This document shows positions 6,178 to 6,881 of a DNA stretch of 6,881 nucleotides, piece by piece. The stretch is from CBDVBD01 sp965372135 (GTDB lineage Bacteria; Electryoneota; RPQS01; CBDVBD01): assembly GCA_965372135.1 (NCBI GenBank), contig CBDVBD010000166.1:1-6881 (forward strand). Reading direction: 5' to 3'. The position numbers and the translations under genes were made by a program. The first letter of the stretch is position 1, and every line of letters begins with the position of its first letter. Below the pieces are notes generated by a model that did no database searches, was not told the DNA's origin, and was given only the letters and a program-made list of their open reading frames with translations.

Positions 6178-6229
6178 CTAAGATTTTACCGATTTGACAA
6201 CATTACGATTAGAAGAAAACAACATATAC

Positions 6230-6233
6230 GGAG
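6230..6233 (+). promoter_or_regulatory. Ribosome binding site of the oligoendopeptidase gene
   Basis: GGAG lies 6 nt before the ATG at 6240 and 9 nt before a second ATG at 6243. Either could be used. Confidence 0.55.
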
Positions 6234-6239
6234 TACAAA

Positions 6240-6881
6240 ATGATGAGTGAATCCTACAAACTAAAGTGGTATTTGGAGTCGATTTTTCCGGGGGGATCGG
6301 ATTCGAAGGAATTCGAAGAATTCCGTAACGGAATCGACGTCGATTTGGATAAGGCTCAGAAGAGGCTGGAAGAGTTGCCCTATACTCTGGATGACGTCAC
6401 GAGCACCAAATGGATCGCATTCATGTTGATGGTGCAGGACATCACAAAGCGAATTTCTCATGCGGAAAGCTTTGCGGGATGCTTGCAGGCGCAGGATGTT
6501 TCCGATGATAAAGCAATGGATATCATGGGGGAAGTGACCGACAAGTATGGCACTGTGGAAACGATTTTGACCGGCATCGATGCGTTTGCGATGGGGGTTG
6601 AGGACGAAGATTGGGACAAGTTGATGTCACACGAAAAACTGGTTGGAACCGTTTTCTTTTGGAGCGAGCGACGCCAGGTCGCCAAGTTGAAGATGGAGCC
6701 CAAGCTGGAAAAGTTAGCGACCAAACTGGCAGTGAGCGGCTACCATGGGTGGAGTCTGTTGTATGACAAGATGGCGGGGGATTTGAAGACGGAATTTGTG
6801 GAGGACGGTGAAACCAAAACGTTGTCGATGGGGCAGCTACATAATAAATTCAGCTCACCGGACCGGAATGTCCGCAAACAG
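6240..6881 (+). CDS. Oligoendopeptidase F-type M3 metallopeptidase, N-terminal part (cut by window edge)
   Basis: The reading frame stays open for 214 codons to the last base, so only the N-terminal part, about a third of a usual 600-residue PepF/M3B enzyme, is present. Diagnostic features are the opening KLKWYLESIFPGGSDSKEF, the helical N-terminal region, FFWSERRQVAKLKM at 139-152, SGYHGWSLLYDKMAGDL at 166-182 and the SMGQLHNKFSSPDRNVRKQ stretch at 196-214, which matches the family's ~PDRxxR segment. The zinc-binding HExxH site lies further along and is not in the window, so activity cannot be judged. No signal peptide is present and the enzyme should be cytoplasmic, degrading short peptides. 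Start ATG 6240 or 6243. Confidence 0.85.
   Translation, partial: MMSESYKLKWYLESIFPGGSDSKEFEEFRNGIDVDLDKAQKRLEELPYTLDDVTSTKWIAFMLMVQDITKRISHAESFAGCLQAQDVSDDKAMDIMGEVTDKYGTVETILTGIDAFAMGVEDEDWDKLMSHEKLVGTVFFWSERRQVAKLKMEPKLEKLATKLAVSGYHGWSLLYDKMAGDLKTEFVEDGETKTLSMGQLHNKFSSPDRNVRKQ

Noticed and set aside
6194..6199. TTGACA as a -35 box for the oligoendopeptidase gene
   Set aside because: The matching -10 position 17 bp downstream reads AAACAA. The nearest AT-rich hexamer, CATATA, is at 23 bp spacing, so the promoter is not supported.

Overview
The window reads as a chromosomal stretch from a Gram-negative bacterium. It encodes an outer-membrane barrel of the Omp85 superfamily, a lipoprotein, two proteins with Sec signal peptides, a cytoplasmic serine hydrolase and the start of an M3 oligoendopeptidase. 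The carboxypeptidase-regulatory-like domain, the FGE-type lipoprotein and the Omp85 barrel together suggest the Fibrobacteres-Chlorobi-Bacteroidetes group or a nearby candidate phylum (Zixibacteria, Marinimicrobia and similar). This is an inference from gene content only; no phylogenetic marker is present.

All six supported genes lie on the plus strand. Positions 1-257 hold no convincing gene. They contain tandem 23-bp repeats, a perfect 22-bp direct repeat and a hairpin, and look like the end of an insertion sequence or a MITE-like relic. Next come a secreted protein with a carboxypeptidase-regulatory-like domain joined to a serpin-like domain (273-1793), a POTRA-less Omp85-type barrel (1897-2991), an SUMF1/FGE-type lipoprotein (3113-3922) and an AT-rich secreted protein with a beta-sandwich and TPR-like helices (3973-4929). 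The gap 4930-5103 holds a striking 50-bp cloverleaf-forming repeat and further nested inverted repeats. A class C beta-lactamase-like serine hydrolase with a TTG start (5104-6177) and the N-terminal 214 codons of a PepF-type oligoendopeptidase (from 6240, cut by the window edge) complete the window.

The first four genes are all predicted to act in or beyond the cell envelope, and the last two are predicted to be cytoplasmic. Gaps between genes are 50-174 bp and no clear intrinsic terminator is visible, so some co-transcription is possible. Nothing proves one pathway. The points most worth a second look are the possible bacterial serpin-fold domain fused to a regulatory-like domain that carries its own 18-residue tandem duplication, and the cloverleaf repeat at 4961-5010.
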